Below are positions 35,801 through 46,561 of a stretch of DNA of 64,000 nt, piece after piece. Each line of letters begins with the position of its first letter. Within the stretch, counting starts at the first letter, position 1. This DNA is from Isoetes taiwanensis (lineage: Eukaryota > Streptophyta > Lycopodiopsida > Isoetales > Isoetaceae): positions 10,380,697-10,444,696 of the forward strand of contig JAJEKV010000034.1 in NCBI GenBank assembly GCA_021234155.1, in the 5' to 3' direction. The notes under the pieces were generated by a model, which did not search any database, was not told the DNA's origin, and was given only the letters and a program-made list of their open reading frames with translations. A program made the translations under genes and the position numbers.

Positions 35801-38012
35801 GCAGATACAAAATCGTGGAGAGTTAAGTGTCTATATGAAACAATGACTTACCATATTGAAGTTGTGACTCAAAAGTTGAAGACTGAATCTCAAGATAACA
35901 AAGGCAAAGAATTGAGGGCAAGTGTCGTGTTCAAATCCTAGTTTTGAAGTGTAGGCTTTCCCTATTGTGAAGTCTATTATGGTAGATGAGCATCAAGAAT
36001 AAAGGGCCACACTCTGTGTACATATATAATGGGATTTAACATTTAGCTAGTATTTCGTTGATGTTCCTAATCTAATGAGGATGTTTCATGACTCAAAGAT
36101 GGCTTATAAAATTTCAAGTCTAGGCAACATACATCCTGTGGTACATTTTCAATCAAATGTTCAAACTAACAAAATCAACGGAATCAAGGAGCAGATTGTA
36201 TAAGAGCTAGTATTGAATATGTTGTGGATGAAATACCTGAGATCTTCCTTGAACCATCACTTTCGAATATTGAGAGAAGCTATGCTCATGCTCAGGATGC
36301 AACATTCATCTTTGGTAAACACTTGCTTGTTGCACTTTCATCCAGATTTGCATGCAAGAAAAAAAGACATTAAAAGGTCGCTACAACAATTGCTTAGGTG
36401 CCTGATCTAGTTGTGAAAAAATTTACCTTAGATGCAAGGAGTTGTACTGTGGCATATTTCACATCCCATGTGAATCCTATTCCAGCTTGATTTGGAGCAC
36501 TTACAACTATATGTGCTTGGATATTGCTGTAGCCATACCTTTTTCATGTCGTCATGAATTTAAAATGCCATCTTAGAATGCTGCGGACAATAATGGCATA
36601 ACAAATAAGAAATAATAAAAATATCAAGAACCACAACATGTGAGGATCTACATGAAGATCTAACAGATCATTCATAGGACCTAGTTTATCCCTGCACCAA
36701 AGCAAAGACTTCTGCTGCCAATGCCCAACTGCAACTAACCAAAGAAACCTAAACTAAAGCAGCTAACTGAATGGCAAACATGCAAAGAGAAGAGAAGCAA
36801 GCGCATAAAACTAAGTATAGATAGCATTTCTAGCATTCATGGATAAGCAAGACCTCCAGGCATTTGACAACGCTCCAAAGTCCAAAGTATCATTAAATCA
36901 GGCAAAGACAAATCCTACTCCATAAATACACCTGAATCTAAAAACAATTCAGAGCTTCAAATTAAAGCACATAACAAAAAACGCAGATGATTGAAACCTG
37001 TTACCTACCATGTGCATGAAGGAAATCGTAGCTCTGCAGTATAAGTTGGAGCTGATGGAATCCAGTCTATGGAGTATTGAATTTGTTGGCCATGTCTTGG
37101 ATCCAAACACTCCTGTTCAATTTAATGCTCCCTGATACAGCAAGAGCAAAGACAAAAAATCATCCAAAGCATTAGTAGCATACAAAAGAATCGGTAAAAA
37201 AAGTAAAAATATGGTTGAAAAACATCCATTGTTGCCACGGGGCTTGGCAAAAGGTAGTTTTCATGCTCAAGCTCTTGTATATACTGCAAACAGCTTGGCC
37301 AAGCACATTTGTGCAACGAAATTGCTACATCCAATGCCTAGAGAAAGAGGGGATTTCAACCACTACCAGCTAAGCTTCCATACCCTTGAGCCTATTCTAG
37401 CAGGAAACATGCCAGCCACAACATAGAAATCAATCTAGATCCACTCATAATGTAGAGCTACTTCGTGAAGATATAAATTCCAGAGGAACAAAATGATTCA
37501 AGAAGAAACGTACAAAAGCCAGTTTAAAACGATCATACCTCTATAGTTTCAGCCAAGCTGGAGCACAGGTCTGAAACCAAGCCACAGCCTATTCCTATCG
37601 GTCGGATCTCCATCTGCTTGTGGCTAAATCCCATGAAAAAGCCTCCTTTTGGGTTTTTTTACCCACAAAAAATGTGAACAATCGACGGAGAAAAGGAGAA
37701 ATAACCATAATGATTTCTCTTCTCTGAACATGACCCACGATTTTCGCCCCCTTTCCTGCCAAGCCCAAGCCAATCGTGGCATATGCATGCCGGAGAAATC
37801 GACATGCAGAAGAAGATTGGAAAGAGGAAAATCGAAATCGAAATCATAGCGAAATTTTTTTCCTGATTTTTGGAACTCGGATTTTGTACTAAAAGCACCA
37901 AAACCAAATTCTAAAAACGTTTTTCTCCAAACCTGAAAATCCCAAATTAACAAGATAGATATGAACATACCTAGCAAGTTGCCCCTAGGGCTACTTACCT
38001 GGCTATCCGTCG
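32900..38012. other. AT-rich intergenic or intronic region, no supported gene
   Basis: About 5 kb without a convincing exon. Contains a GCCCGGC-GTT-GCCGGGC palindrome at about 32919-32935, worn near-repeats with GGATTCAAATA at 34015-34160, and a three-unit tandem repeat at 35604-35712. A GC-richer patch at 37640-37870 might be a first exon or UTR of a minus-strand transcript, but nothing proves it. Confidence 0.45.
35604..35712. repeat. Short tandem repeat, three units of about 34 bases
   Basis: Units begin ATTTATCT and contain CATATT(G/A)AA(C/T)CCTGTTA; starts at 35604, 35639 and 35673. Confidence 0.75.
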
Positions 38013-38089
38013 GCGTACACGTCGGTCGGAGTGGCGTGTACGCGTGACGAGGCAGTACAGTATACGTCCTGGGACCGTATACTGTGCTG
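38013..38089. repeat. Double hairpin repeat
   Basis: GCGTACACG (38013-38021) pairs perfectly with CGTGTACGC (38035-38043). CAGTACAGTATACG (38053-38066) pairs with CGTATACTGTGCTG (38076-38089) at 13 of 14 positions. The lead-in GGGCTACTTACCTGGCTATC is shared with 5447 onward. Confidence 0.75.
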
Positions 38090-38304
38090 GAACGTCACAA
38101 GTGTGGTTTAAGAGTTCATTTCATGTATACTGTATTGGTTCATTAAAATTGTTGATGGTTTATTGAAACCATCATGAATTGTGACATGATTTTGCAGGCT
38201 AATTTATTATGTCCAGATCTCGAGAGCTATTGGATGGGGGGTAAAAGCATGAAAGGGTGTCTAGAAATGTATCCCTTTTGGTACATGTGGCTATATTACA
38301 CAAA

Positions 38305-38317
38305 TCACCCAAAGTAC
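38305..38317 (+). repeat. Left target-site duplication of LINE
   Basis: TCACCCAAAGTAC, repeated exactly after the poly-A at 49719-49731. Confidence 0.95.
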
Positions 38318-38521
38318 TGGCAGATCGAAAAAATGCAAGAGCGCCTATTTTCTTGCTTTTTTTGTCCTTTAGTGAATTTTTCTGTTTGCCTCCCTTTCTT
38401 GCCTGTTTTTTGAAAAAACCTGCCCCTCGAGCCTCCAATTCAATCCAAATTCTTTGCTAGCCTTGTAGAGGCTAGCAATCCGAGGTTGATGCTACATGAT
38501 TTCATGTAAATTCACCTACAA

Positions 38522-38830
38522 ATGGATGCAAAATTTTTTGTAATCCTCCAAGACAGAGGCAGATTAACTTGTGGCCACTTAAAGGGATCTGCTGCACATC
38601 TTTGGCAAACCTTGGTTGCACAAAATTTGTTCCCAGAGGAAAGCTTCATTTCGGAATATTCATTTGTGCCTAGCTGTGAGGAATTTGAAGTCGAGATCAT
38701 ACAATCTTGGTTGGAAGAATTCACAGGGAACAAAAATACAGAAGCTACTGCAATTTTCCGAGTACAATGTGAATGGACTGACAAGAAATTGACAGTGAAA
38801 TTGTACAATGAAACAGGATTTGGTCTTTGA
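38522..38830 (+). CDS. LINE 5' ORF (ORF0-like), unknown function
   Basis: 102 codons from a real ATG to TGA, 205 bases inside the LINE's 5' end and well before ORF1. The product starts MDAKFFVILQDRGRLTCGHL and has mixed, globular-looking composition with an acidic middle (CEEFEVEIIQSWLEEF). I know no family for it. Plant L1 elements normally have two ORFs, so a small leading ORF is unusual. It might be chance, but its composition is not low-complexity. Confidence 0.45.
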   Translation: MDAKFFVILQDRGRLTCGHLKGSAAHLWQTLVAQNLFPEESFISEYSFVPSCEEFEVEIIQSWLEEFTGNKNTEATAIFRVQCEWTDKKLTVKLYNETGFGL

Positions 38831-39319
38831 GGATGTTTTCTCTGACCACTTAGTGATAGTTTTGATTTAATTCCTCTAGCATTCTACCTTCAATAACTTC
38901 CTTGCTCTTTCTTGATCCTCTTGTTTTTCCTGAATTTCTCCATTCCCTCTTTTTTTCAAATTCTCTCACGTGCCTCTGTTTGTCATCTCCCCGAACCTTT
39001 TTATGGAAAAGCGTAAACAATTTTAGCCCTAAATTCCTTGCCTTTCTTCACGAATTTGCTCATCTAGGAGACTACGGCTACCGATCTTTGCTAAACCCGG
39101 TTAAGACTTCTTCAAGAAAATAAAAAAAATGTCCGCTTTTTGGTGATTTCTCTAACCTTCTCTCGATAAGGTGATTATGCATCCTAGAACCCATAAGGTT
39201 CCGGGGCCGGGATAACCTCTCAAAGGATCCCGATCTTTATGGTCGGCTACCATTCTCGCACCCCTCCACTCAAATTCCTCGCCATATGGAGTTCCTAAAC
39301 CCGGCCGGGGATATCTACG

Positions 39320-41479
39320 GTGATAATGCTTTGGATCTTCGCTTTCGATGGAGACCGTGCCAATGAAGGGAATAAACAAGCTTTATACCGGGGTATTTCT
39401 TTAAATCTCCCATACGTTCATGCTAAGATGTCAATTCGAAAGATACAAACATTTCTAGTCAAATTTAACAAAAGTGGGATTCCACTTGGCAAATTTTGGA
39501 ATTTCTGCCAAAACCTTCAAAAAGGTATTCTCATCAAAGCCATGTATTGGCTTAATTATCCATTTCTTATGACCGAGTGTGAAAACTCCGCAGCGACAAA
39601 CTTCCTTCTAAATCGAGGTCATTTGGCATTTGAAAGCTATCAAATAAGCTTTCTTAAATGGCATCCCAAGTTAGACATCTCTTCATTTGAGTCCTTATGC
39701 ATAGCTTCCACCACTCTACATGGGCTAAATCCAATATACTCGAATGAAGACTGTTTCAAAATTCTCTTCAACTCCATTGGCACATATATTTCAACTGAAT
39801 ATTCCCCTGAGAGACCTCCCCGAGCCTTCATTCAAATTGATACCACCAAAATTGTGCCAACCTCAATTCCTTTCACTGATGCTTTTGGACAAAAATCATC
39901 CCTATCACTGAGATGGTCAGGTCTGCCTCCTCTTTGTCAAAAATGTGGTTACAGGCATTTATGGTATGAAAGTTGTAAATCCTCTCCTTTCAAGCAAGCA
40001 GATGTCACGGAAAATGCAATTTCAAATGCAATTCCATTAAAGGAATTAAATGAGGCAAATAGGTTCAATTCTGCTGATTCAGTAATAGTTCACAACAGTA
40101 ACAGCTCACAAAATTTGCAAGGACCAAAATCATTGGAAGATCCAAGTAAAACCAATGCCTTTACTTGGAAAAGAGTGAATGGATCTCAAAGAAGAATTTA
40201 CAAGAATAGAATTGAGAAGGAAAAACAGAAGAATTCACAGGGTATGATGGTCTCGGATTTGACGTCAAATATAACTTCTAAAATAGGATTGTATGCAAAG
40301 CAAAATGCTAATGCTATCAAAGTCATTCAAAAACATGGAGACTTCAAGCACAAAGGCAAAGCACCTATGGATCAGGCTACAAGATTAACAGAAGATTTGA
40401 ATTCTACACTGGACAGAATTATTCAAGATGCTAAAACTCTGAATAATTCTAGACTGTCAAATCATTTGAATCTCAAACAAGGCAGTAAGGGAGATTCATT
40501 ACTTAGACAAAGCCATACTTCATCATGCAGAAATATGACCACCTTGGTTATAAAAGATAAAGAAATTTCAACATCACAGAGTCATGCCTCTGCTTCAAAA
40601 ACAGTGGTTCCAACAACAGCTCCAGATACAGACTTGGACAAAAGATGCAACCAGATTGCCAATCCTAAGCAATCTGAATTGGAAGACAAGGTCCACTGCT
40701 ATAATCAATTCCAGGTACTTGCAGATGTTAATACTAACCATGATTCTAATATATTACTGGATTCTGAAAATCATGAGCAGTTAATTGATCATCTTGATAA
40801 ACCCTCAAATAATCCATCTGCTATTCTTTTCTCCAAAACAGTTTCCCCAAATTCTATTTCTCAGCTTGAACCCCTCATCAATCTTGAAATGAAATTACCT
40901 CTTGGGAACCATGGCTATCATACTATTTCTGCAGATATTGAGATGCAACTGGCTTCACTGCAAGAGGGTATATGGACAAGTTTAGATCAATGCCATACAG
41001 CTCAAGATCAAGTTCAAGCAGATACAGATCATACGGAAAAAATTTTAACAGAGAAGGAAGTGGTATTGGATACACCCGACAGACAAATTTCTCAACTACA
41101 CAAAGCAGATCCTCAAAGCCTCAGCCCCGAGATCATCTCCAACACACAAGACATGGAGAAGGATACTCAATTTTCCAGGCAAGTCCCCTTCCAAAATAGT
41201 TCTAAGAAATGTTTGTTTGATAATTCTATAAACAGCATGTTTGAGTTCATTCCAGGAGGGATATCTGACAGTGAGGAAGAAATTTACACACTTAATAAGG
41301 AGAATCTGGATAATACAAAATGGGGGGATGATGAGTTATTAAGAGACACTTATCTGAAAGCCAAGCCTCCTCCTAAATCTATTTTAAAGGATTCTATTTT
41401 AAAGGATTCTAATACTCCTGCAAATAATACAAGAAGTAAGAAACTTAAACATGGCTCTAGGAAATCTAAAAAAAAGTAG
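39320..41479 (+). CDS. LINE ORF1: DUF4283-type RNA-binding protein with zinc knuckle
   Basis: Open for 719 codons. The first in-frame ATG is 39326, and MSIRKIQTFL (about 39429) is another possible start. Residues about 60-200 have the DUF4283 pattern of plant L1 ORF1 (RGHLAFESYQISFLKWHP and following), then LRWSGLPPLCQKCGYRHLWY, a variant knuckle CX2CX3HX5C close to residue 205. The remaining ~500 residues are polar, serine-, asparagine- and lysine-rich and probably disordered, ending in a basic RKSKKK tail with a small SILKD duplication. ORF1 proteins coat LINE RNA. No stop or frameshift, unlike ORF2. Confidence 0.85.
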   Translation: MIMLWIFAFDGDRANEGNKQALYRGISLNLPYVHAKMSIRKIQTFLVKFNKSGIPLGKFWNFCQNLQKGILIKAMYWLNYPFLMTECENSAATNFLLNRGHLAFESYQISFLKWHPKLDISSFESLCIASTTLHGLNPIYSNEDCFKILFNSIGTYISTEYSPERPPRAFIQIDTTKIVPTSIPFTDAFGQKSSLSLRWSGLPPLCQKCGYRHLWYESCKSSPFKQADVTENAISNAIPLKELNEANRFNSADSVIVHNSNSSQNLQGPKSLEDPSKTNAFTWKRVNGSQRRIYKNRIEKEKQKNSQGMMVSDLTSNITSKIGLYAKQNANAIKVIQKHGDFKHKGKAPMDQATRLTEDLNSTLDRIIQDAKTLNNSRLSNHLNLKQGSKGDSLLRQSHTSSCRNMTTLVIKDKEISTSQSHASASKTVVPTTAPDTDLDKRCNQIANPKQSELEDKVHCYNQFQVLADVNTNHDSNILLDSENHEQLIDHLDKPSNNPSAILFSKTVSPNSISQLEPLINLEMKLPLGNHGYHTISADIEMQLASLQEGIWTSLDQCHTAQDQVQADTDHTEKILTEKEVVLDTPDRQISQLHKADPQSLSPEIISNTQDMEKDTQFSRQVPFQNSSKKCLFDNSINSMFEFIPGGISDSEEEIYTLNKENLDNTKWGDDELLRDTYLKAKPPPKSILKDSILKDSNTPANNTRSKKLKHGSRKSKKK

Positions 41480-43081
41480 TGAAAGTTTCCTGCTCTTTTC
41501 TCTGAATCTGAGTGTAAATTATTCTTATCATGAGGATAATTAGTTGGAATCTGAGAGGTATTAAAGGTCCCCTTAAGAGAAGGAGGACCATTGCTCAACT
41601 TAGACAATATAATGCTGATATTATATTGTTACAAGAGCTGAAGCTTCCTAAGTTTGAGGCATCTAGTTTGGGTGACTGGATCTATCCTGGGGCTTCTTCC
41701 ATTTGGATGGAAGCAAATGGTACTAAAGGAGGTATGTGCATTATTTGGAAAAATCTCAACCATCTCTCTTTCTACAATAGCATTTCTAAAATGTGGCAAG
41801 CAGTAACTTTCTCTCTTAATAACTCCACATTTGGGGTTATTAATATTTATGGTTCCACTTGTCCCAAAGAGAGGGAAAATCTTTGGCCTGATCTTAACTC
41901 TTGGATCTCCAATAATGCCTCAATTGATTGGATCTTATGAGGGGATTTTAACAATACTCCTAGCTGGGATTTAAAATTGGGAAACAAGATAAACATGTCC
42001 TTGACTGAAAGACAGAATTGGGATAATTTCATGGCTGACTCTTCCCTAATTCATATCCCATCCTCCACTGCTTCCTTCACATGGTCCAATAAGCAAAAGG
42101 ATCAAGATAGAGTTTATTGTGCATTGGATAGATTTTACATCTCCAATTCAATATCAGATTTCTGGGATAATTGTTTTGTCACAAGTGATGAAGGCACATC
42201 CATCTCGGAACACCAGCCTCAATTTCTCAATACCAAGCATCTTCTAAATTCCCCAAGGGAAGGTAATATTCCATTCAAGCTGAACTGCTCTCTGCTACAG
42301 AACAGCTCTTTCCAACAGGAGTTCTCTCAGTTCTATCAATCTATTGATCCTGTGCTTCCAAATCATTCTATGAAACAATTTTATTACAAGATAAAAAAAT
42401 CCAAGGATTGGATCAAGAATTGGGCTTGGGCTAAAAGTAAGCATATGGCCAAAATCCATGAGAAGGAAAATCTATTGAATAAAATGAAAGAGATAAGGTC
42501 CCTCCTCCAGATTGACCCTCTAAATTGCAATCTTCATGTAGGGGAAGAACTTCTTGAAAGGCATTTAAAAAATATAGAAGAGAGGGAAGCCAAGTTTTCT
42601 GCCATTAAATGCAAGATTAAATACAACAGTGAGCTAGATCATGGCAGCTCAAAGTTCTTTTTCAGGGTGGCTAAAAACAGGCTTTTAAAAAATTCTATTA
42701 CTCAAGTGAATAGTGCATCTGGCTCCACTCTGACCTCGACCTCTGAAATTAAAAATTTCTTCTATGATAATTACTCTTCCCTTTTCAAGAAGACTGATCT
42801 CACTGCAAACGAGATCTTGGCCAAAGACAGATTCTTGGCAACTCTAAATATTGTCCTGCCAAACTCCATTGATTACATGAATGTAGCTTTAACATCAATC
42901 CCTACTGAAGAGGAGATTCTCAGAACCCTTCAAAGTTTTTCAAAAAACAAATCTCCTGGCCCTGATGGATTTCCTCCAGAATTCTTCACACAATTCTGGG
43001 ATATTATGAAACTGGACATTATTAATCTTGTGCATGGTTTTTGGGCCTCAGATCATTTGCATTCATCTATCTCTGCAGGAT

Positions 43082-43084
43082 TTA
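43082..43084 (+). repeat. TTA target duplication, left
   Basis: TTA before GGGCCATTTCCCACT, repeated at 46559-46561. Keeping only one TTA reads through in LINE ORF2 as AGFITLVPK. Confidence 0.9.
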
Positions 43085-46000
43085 GGGCCATTTCCCACTC
43101 GGCATTAAGTTAAGTTAATTTAACCAGTTGGTTATCTTTTAACTTAACCGAAAAGAGATTATGCTTTCCCATTAAGGTCGTTAAGTTAAGACTAACTTAA
43201 CGGATTATGAAGATATACATTCCCACTAGACTTGTTAGGGATCACTTAGGTTAAATTCAAAAAATCAACTTAACCTAACATTTACAATGAGTTGATGTTT
43301 CACACTAGTAGTTAAGAGGCTTTGTTAGGTTAGAGATAACTAAGTCCATTTCCCACTTTAGTTAAGAGATGCCATTAAGTTAAAGATATCTAAAGTATTT
43401 CTTAGTTGTTGAAACCAACAATCCATGAAGAGATACAAGGTTTATTTTCGATCTCTTCTCTTTCTATATTTTCGATATTCTTTATCTGTCTCTATTTTTT
43501 CTCTCTCTGTTCTCTCTGTATTTTTCCGCCAAGTCACAGACCCTGCTTTACGCCCACATGCAGTCAGACAATACCGCGTCTTCCTTAAAGCTAAGAAAGC
43601 CAGGTACATTGCAGCACATCAAAGGGAAATGTTTTATCTCCTGGAACGTCACCCCAGGACCTTCTGGCGAAGGGTTCTTAGAAAGCCAAGAGATGACCCA
43701 CGGGGAACATCACTCCCGAAAGCGATGGAGGCAATACTTGCAGCAGCTATATGACCCTCGGGGTGCACATGCGACATTACCCCGCAAGAAGGCCAGTCTT
43801 TGGAAATCCGCAGATTCGGACGTGGAACAAGGCTTACGGCGTCTTGCCAATGGGAAAGCCCGGACACGGATGGCATGCGGTGCGTAATTGCTTAAGTGGG
43901 CGGGGCCGTCCATAATACCAGATCGAACGCCTTTGTTCAACAAGGCATTACGGAAGGCTTCCGATGCAATGGACCAATAGCGAGTTGTTCCCATCTATAA
44001 GGGTGACCCGTGACGCCGCCCGACCAGTCACCGAACAATCATGGTCGGTTAGGTGTTTGCAAAATTGCTTCTTTGGGATTCTCGGCAGCGGTTGGCAAGG
44101 TGAGGCAAGGCAGAGATGCCCTCACCTGTGCAGGGATTCGGACTCGACACTCAACCATTGACCACATCTTCACATTGCGAAGCTCGGTTGAAGACAGCCA
44201 GAACCGCCGTCGGGGATCTATATTGTTGCTTCGTGGATTTTGCAAAGGCATTTGACATCGTGCCTCGGGGAAAAAACTATGGGCAAGATTCTGCGGCGGT
44301 ACCGGGGTTCGGTAGATTTGCGAGAACGCATTAATGTACGTGCTTTATGAAAGATGCTCGAATGCGGTTCTGGCCCGACAAGCCAACCATTTGATAGTAG
44401 TATCGGGGTTCGCCGGGGATGCCCTCTCTCCCCAACATTGTTTGGGCTTTACATTGATCAATTGGAGAGCGGCTTGCGATAATAATGGGTTGGGGGCTCA
44501 CCTTCTCTACCGGATCATCAAGCGGTTAATATATCTTTGATGATGTGGACCTCCTAGCTTACACACCGGCCAGACATGCAACGACATCTCGATGCCCCGG
44601 ACACATTTTGTCAAGTTTAACCGATATGCACGTCAACTTGGCCAAGACTAAGGTGGTTTTCATATCATCTTCACGGCGGTAGAGGATCCCCTCCTTCCCT
44701 ATTCGAGGGCGAGAATGTGGAAGTAGCATCCACATACAAATATTTGGGAGTGGAGTTTCCGTCTACTATGCACCGGGACACATCCATACGACTCACGAAG
44801 TTACTACGGGCTGGAAAGCACTATATGCAATGCAAAACAATAGTCATAGAGCGGAGTTGTATGATTGGACCCATCGGTCACACCTGTTCAAAGTCTTAGT
44901 GGAGCTGTCCTTTTATACGGGGGTTGAAGTATGGGGCCCAGTGAGTATCCCTCGCTACTTGGAATGACTTGGAGCAGTGCGAGAAAGCCTTCTTGGTAAT
45001 ACGAGCACTAGGGGTGAAGTCCACAGTCCCATATCAAGTTCTACTGCGGGAAGAAATGTGATTCTTGCTCTTCAGAGGGGCCCTTGATCGCCACATTGTC
45101 TATTTCCGGAAGGTGGTCAACATGGACGATGCTCGCCTCCCAAAACTAGCTTATATCATGGCAATGGGGCCACAACGCCTCAAGGCATCTTTGGAGGGAA
45201 AAGAGAGCTCAATGGATGGCTAGATGGAATGTGCAGGAGCGAGGTGCATACATGTGCAAACAGAGGCGATCGCCATAGCTTGAGGCAATATCTTGACGCT
45301 TGCTTCATCAGCAAGCTTTGGGATGCCGCCCTTGAACAGTCAAGACAAAGACACTACCGGCGCCACATAAATCCCACATTGGAACGAGGCCCACAATGCT
45401 ACCGCGCACCCACTTGCCCATGAAAAGACGCAGACTCATTGCCTCCATTCGCATTGGGGGCACATCATCTTGAATTGAGACAGCAGATGGATTGGTGAGC
45501 CACGCCGGGACGTGCTCGGCCAACGCCGCCAAATGGGAGTCATTGAGGATGAATCTCATACCCTTCAAAGTTGCCCAAAGATATGATCAAATCCGGGCGC
45601 TATGCCGAGTTGGTCGGGGCCGGCCGCTACATGTGACATTGAGCACGGCATCCGTCACGGATGCTAGGATCATACCTTCGGGAGGTCATGGACATGCGAG
45701 ATCAGCTATGTCCTCCGGCACGCACTTGACATGTACATACACATTTATTTCATGATGATGTATACTTTATGCGGTTTGACAAAGATTCTTATTATCGCCC
45801 GCGGTTTTCCCTCGAAAACCCTTCCGAGGTGGGGTTTTTAACGGGACAAGAATAAGTTTCTTTGCAGGGCTCCTTCTGGGTCCCATAGGCCGATTGGTCT
45901 CAGTGGACGATAAAAAAACTATTCTATTCTATTCTATTTTTTAACATTAATTTGGATGTCTCATTATTTTTAGTGGGTGTCACATTTTTCTTGGCATTGA

Positions 46001-46558
46001 AAAAACCGTAGGTACACGCTCCCTAAAAATAATCTAAGAAATGTTTCCACTATCGAAAAAAGAACTACAAATTCTAGTCATTAGATGTTCAAATATGCCC
46101 AAAATATGCTCTAAGGTGCGAAAACTACCCTAGATTCAATTCGATTCTAATGAATTGTCCCTTGAGCGGAGGAAATCCAAAAAGCTTTTGATCCTCAAGC
46201 TACTCTAGCTGTTCAAAGAGATGAAATAAGCCATTTTCATATAAAATAATAATAATAATAACTTAACTAGATTGTTACCCCTTTCTCACTTAACAGTTAG
46301 GTTAAGTTAGTTCTTAACCGAGTTAAGTGTACCTTTCCTGGGCCACTTAACTTCTAGTTTAAAATAAGGGGTCCAGTTAAAGTTTTAACTTAACTTAACT
46401 TAACTATTATCAGTATGAAAGTGACCTGGTTAAGTTAACCATAGTTAAAATTTAACCAAGTCCTAACCTAACTGGTAGTAACTTAAATACTAGTGTGAAA
46501 GCAAGTTTCCGTTATTTACCCAATTTAACCTAACCTAACTGCCAGTGGGAATTGACCC
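43085..46558. mobile_element. PIF/Harbinger-type DNA transposon (non-autonomous) nested in LINE ORF2
   Basis: Termini are inverted repeats: GGGCCATTTCCCACT at left against GGGTCAATTCCCACT read inward from the right, continuing with similar TTAAGTTAA/TTAGGTTAA-type sequence. The 3-base TTA duplication and GGG start fit PIF/Harbinger. Both subterminal zones (43100-43420 and 46250-46540) are full of repeated AAGTTAA/AACTTAA motifs in both orientations. I see no transposase; the central part is a second LINE. Without that LINE the element would be about 1 kb. Confidence 0.85.
43540..45941 (+). pseudogene. Second LINE, 5'-truncated and frameshifted, inside the DNA transposon
   Basis: A different LINE family from the host LINE. 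Landmarks across several frames: LERHPRTFWRRVLRKPRDD (about 43640-43696), DVEQGLRRLANGKAR (about 43818), RT motif CFVDFAKAFDIV (44227-44258), DDVDLLA at 44539, LAKTKVV, YKYLGVEFPST, and late MARWNVQERGAYMCK and RRLIASIRIGGT. Many stops and frameshifts. It ends in GTGGACGATAAAAAAACT and an (ATTCT)n tail rather than poly-A. The 5' boundary is approximate and I did not find a target duplication. Confidence 0.75.
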
Positions 46559-46561
46559 TTA
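46559..46561 (+). repeat. TTA target duplication, right
   Basis: Partner of 43082-43084; ORF2 resumes immediately after. Confidence 0.9.

Noticed and set aside
37624-37977. 117-codon minus-strand frame
   Set aside because: No motif and the overlapping plus frames are equally open; may be UTR but there is no support for a protein.
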